From: Elysia marginata
Lineage: Eukaryota > Mollusca > Gastropoda > Plakobranchidae
Assembly: GCA_019649035.1 (NCBI GenBank)
Contig: BMAT01012452.1
Span: 170,114-195,033 of the forward strand
DNA length: 24,920 nucleotides
Direction: 5' to 3'
Shown here: positions 21,923 through 24,920 of the stretch, one piece after another
Layout: each line of letters begins with the position of its first letter
How positions within the stretch are numbered: position 1 is the first letter of the stretch
Program-made: the position numbers and the translations under genes
Notes under the pieces: generated by a model
Database searches by the model: none
The model's input: the letters and a program-made list of their open reading frames with translations, nothing else
What the model was told of the DNA's origin: nothing

Positions 21923-22690
21923 ATTATGTGTAAACAACTACAATATAGAATCATAAAGCATACCGGAATAATGCTAAACATAAATTTCATGACTTTCCTT
22001 TGATCTAAAAATGCTACTCAAATGACAGCCAAGCCATCAAAGGTCTAAAAAGTGGATGTACAAAAAGTAAAAAGGATGTACATTGACCATCGGTCTTTGG
22101 GTGAGTTTCTTAAAACAACTTATATTAAGGTCTTCATATGCCGTGAACAAATATGTTTTCAACAGTGTCTTAAACTGTTTTACAGAAGTAGCCTCCCTGA
22201 TGGAAATGGGAAGGGCATTTGAAACTACTGTGGACACTCCACAAAAGATCTAAACCTGTCTTTTCTTGTTGATTTACATGGAACTGATATAAGAGCTTTG
22301 TTACCTGATCCTAATTTGCGAGTAGGGATGTACAAACGGACAAGATCTTTAAAATAAATAGGGACATAGCCGTGAATGCATTTGTAGCATAGAACACCCA
22401 TCTTATTTATTCTACATACAGAGAGCCAGTGTAAATGTTTAAACATAAGTGATACATGATATATTTTGCGTTATTTTTCACAATGAGACGGACAATATTG
22501 TTCTGAATCATCTGAAGTGTCTTTAGGGTGTCCATGGGTATTCCATAATAGCAAGAAATTGCAGAAGTCTGATCTAGATAGCATACGAGAAGAGGCACGA
22601 GTTTTCATTGCGTTTTCATTTAAAAAGGTCTAATCTGTTTAATTCTGCGTAGCTCCAAGAACATGATTTGATATGATGGGTTATTGATAT
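21923..22690 (-). mobile_element. CR1/L2-type LINE, C-terminal fragment with 3'UTR
   Basis: Minus strand in several frames: MFLELRRIKQIRPFLNE (near 22660), a degraded DYCNSL-YYGIPMDTLKTL block (22560), QMIQNNIVRLIV, LHWLSVCRINKMGVLCYKCI (22430), YIPTRKLGSGNKALISVP and NALPISIREATSVKQFKTLL (22215). This is the standard C-terminal order of CR1/L2 RT proteins. The coding part ends near 22037 and the repeat block at 21923-22044 appears to be its 3' end. It lacks the RT core and has several frame changes, so it is an old 5'-truncated copy. Confidence 0.75.
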
Positions 22691-23353
22691 CTTTGCATCA
22701 AAATAAAAACATATTTTTTTAGCTATTGTAAAGAACAGTATCTTATCACTATCAATATGCAGATGGTATAGCTATATCGATATGAAAGCTATAAAGATAT
22801 TTGTTCATCAAATTTTGGGAAAATTGGTAGACACGCAAAATGCACTCTTAAGACTCTCAAAAGCTCTTCCATGGGCGAAATAAGTTCAAACAATCTCCAA
22901 ACAGAATATTGCTTATAGTTTTTCTAAACATTCACGCTAATGTACGAAAAAGACAACAAATATAGAAGAATACTTATCATTAATGAAGAACATGTTAAAA
23001 GTTTATACACTGAGATAAGATAGGAAAAGAATATACTTTATTGATCATTTAAAAGAAGGAAGTTCAAGGGTGCACATTGTACAGTGAATGTTTTGGATAA
23101 GACAAAGAAGACAAGTATGTTTATAATAAAGTTTATACATTTGTATATAGGTACAGAAAAAGTAGATTGACCATACAGGTATTGAAAAGAGTGCATTATA
23201 TTAAGATTTGTGAAACAATTTAAAAAGGATATAAGTGTCCCATCATCTCGATAAGAAATTTCTATAAGTATCACACGACTGTAAAAAAAGTAGATTAATA
23301 AGTTGTAAAACTACACTTATGCTACTATAAATAAATCTGAAAGGCTTAATGAT
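22691..23353. other. Intergenic stretch, nothing recognised
   Basis: Strongly AT-rich. The 78-codon open frame at 23038-23274 (minus) has no motif and is likely chance. Confidence 0.5.
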
Positions 23354-23462
23354 CAAATCGTCCAGAAAAGCCAGGACAGAGCTGGGTAGCAGCAGAGGGT
23401 GAGATCGTCGATTGCTACGGCCAACACTGCATCCGGTGACGCCGACAGGTGAGATATGTGAG
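23354..23462 (+). mobile_element. Isolated 3' end of the RTE-like LINE family
   Basis: 109 bp, three mismatches against 16751-16859, covering the last codons (VRSSIATANTASGDADR) and the short 3'UTR. It ends at the same GAGATATGTGAG as the longer copy, as expected for a heavily 5'-truncated insertion. Confidence 0.85.
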
Positions 23463-24040
23463 TGTCCTATCTAATATCATTGAACCGGTGGGTTAGGATG
23501 TTAATTTGGTTATGAGCATGCATTAAAATAATTTTCATTTAATTGACTTTAATGGTTATTCGTTTTAATTTTTAATCTAAGTATCTTGAGAGACGCGAGG
23601 GAGGCACTTCCTCTAATTCCCGATCTATTAAGAGAGTTCACCGACCGTGTCATCGCGGGGTCAAAAGGGGAGTGCCACAGTGAGTTGTTACTATTGTCGT
23701 TTTCCTTATCTATCTAGACAGTAAGAAAGGGCGTGCTAGTCAAATCTTAGAAGCAAGAGTGGCCAATAGTCTTTGGAATACAGAACATTTTGCATTTGTC
23801 ACCATTAACAACCTCACGGCATGCCGGAGCGTACCTTAAAATATGCATTGTTTTAGGAAGTGAAAAAAATTTTGCCTGTCGAGAATCAGTAAAAAATCAA
23901 GGTAAAAGTAGATAGTCTGATTTGCTCGTGTTACTTGGACCGTCTTCTAGTCGACATTTTGACAAAAAACTGAATAACTACTCTTTTTTTTACTTCTAAT
24001 GAATTATAGAAAGCCAGTATTTCTAGGTTTTCTCATCGTT
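23463..24040. other. 3' flank of the GPCR gene, with a possible small exon
   Basis: Mostly AT-rich. A GC-richer block at 23580-23678 on plus has an acceptor-like TTTAATCTAAG before it and a GTGAGT donor after it, and is open in two frames. The rest shows nothing. Confidence 0.4.
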
Positions 24041-24752
24041 TTATTTTTTGGCATGTCCACTAACGCAGGAATGGCAAAACACATTTCTGAAATGTTTTCT
24101 GAAACTAGAATTAAAAGTAAGATATATGAAAATGTTAAGAGCGTGGTTAAAAGCTCGCAATAAAAACAAAGTATCAATAAGAGTTAAAATTTTTTCAAAT
24201 GGAATTAAATCAGTATAGAAGTAAAATACTCTAGCAACGGAAAACGGTGTGATTGTCACAACATACACGACACATACTGCAACAACTGTTTCGATAACTT
24301 TCAGTTCTTTCTTTGACATTTTCGCCATTCCGATACTCCCTGTCAAAGATTTTTTTACGCGAACAGTTTGCCGGAACTTTAAGACTTGTACCCAGCGCTA
24401 CTGCCGGACACAGCACAAAGGTTGTAATACCGCTCATAAAAGTTAGCGCCCAGTATCCCATCGCTTCTACTAGAGAAGGATCTATATCCGCTTCTGAAAT
24501 AGTAGTATTTAATACATACCGATATTCGCTATAGTGTGGAGTAAAATTATTAAAACTCCTTGCATACCCATCCTCATAGTAGTAGGGAGCAAAGTTAGTT
24601 AAATTCCCTCCATGTCTATCTTCATCATGGTGGTATGGACGTGTATAATAAAACTCTGGAGCAATTTCGCATATGACCAGACAAATAACCACGTACACAA
24701 AGCCTCCTAAATACAAGCAAACGATCCGTTTTACTGTAACCACTCGCTTGAC
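24041..24752 (-). CDS. Class A GPCR, last coding exon (TM4 to C-terminus), frame disrupted once
   Basis: The exon opens after a clear acceptor (CTATTCTCATTTTGTAG, minus, ending 24753) with VKRVVTVKRIV, an intracellular loop 2 sequence. Then come TM4 (IVCLYLGGFVYVVICLVI), a long extracellular loop with sequons NLT, NFT and NTT, TM5 (YWALTFMSGITTFVLC), and after a frame change TM6 (VVAVCVVYVVTITPFSVARV) and TM7 with NIFIY in place of NPxxY, a basic tail and stop TAA (24043-24041). The frame changes at a run of seven T on the plus strand (24350-24356); one base fewer would make the exon continuous. This fits a recent pseudogene or a homopolymer sequencing error. TM1-3 must lie in exons to the right of the window. 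The style (NxFIY, charged ICL2) recalls molluscan chemosensory or neuropeptide-type receptors, but I cannot name the ligand. Confidence 0.75.
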
Positions 24753-24879
24753 CTACAAAATGAGAATAGGAAACCAAGAAAAAAATTAGTCATATGTAAT
24801 GAAATCAATAGTAGCAATATATTGTTGTTACTACAGCAACAAGTATGCAACTCCCACCTTAAAAAAAGTATGCAACTGT

Positions 24880-24882
<3 letters not shown>

Positions 24883-24913
<31 letters not shown>

Positions 24914-24920
24914 GCTACTA
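24883..24920. repeat. (CTA)n trinucleotide repeat
   Basis: About a dozen CTA units, one interrupted, reaching the window edge in the intron upstream of the GPCR exon. Confidence 0.9.

Overview
The window looks like nuclear DNA of a lophotrochozoan animal, most likely a gastropod mollusc. It is AT-rich, has spliced genes with GT-AG introns, is full of decayed LINEs of the RTE and CR1/L2 types, and carries a Penelope-type fragment, a SUEL-type lectin gene and a rhodopsin-class GPCR of the kind expanded in molluscs. The species call is inference; no rRNA, tRNA, CRISPR or prokaryotic feature is visible. There is one assembly gap (12343-12389).

Two host genes are supported, both on the minus strand. 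The first runs from 10040 down to 5190. Three exons are joined by two introns whose phases match exactly, and they encode a signal peptide followed by one short galactose/rhamnose-binding lectin (SUEL) domain; 113 residues if the protein ends at the in-frame stop. None of its exons forms a long open reading frame, so it is easily missed. The second lies at the right edge (24752-24041): the last coding exon of a class A GPCR, from the intracellular loop before TM4 to the C-terminus, with one single-base frame disruption in a run of seven T (A on the coding strand). Its earlier exons lie beyond the window.

Most of the rest is retrotransposon debris. From the left: an RTE-like LINE (1-2559) split head-to-head, RT half on minus and 5'UTR plus endonuclease half on plus, both broken at the same internal sequence (a twin-priming-like inversion); a CR1/L2 LINE in plus (2561-5035); a Rex1/CR1-like RT fragment (11340-12200); a decayed transposase-like gene on minus (12550-13900); a second CR1/L2 LINE with an ATT tail (13900-15314); an RTE-like LINE (15645-16859); a Penelope-like GIY-YIG fragment on minus (about 17580-18090) between two AT microsatellites; another RTE-like LINE (18558-19949); a CR1-like LINE end on minus (21923-22690); and a 109-bp 3' end of the RTE family (23354-23462). 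Several carry visible losses in the RT active site or frame breaks, so none appears able to move by itself.

The remaining stretches are AT-rich intron or intergenic DNA without recognisable genes, apart from simple repeats, a palindromic cluster of GATA-type sites near 17124-17184 and a possible small exon near 23580-23678. I found no multi-gene system that looks like a new biological pathway. The most informative observations are the hidden lectin gene and the inverted LINE.
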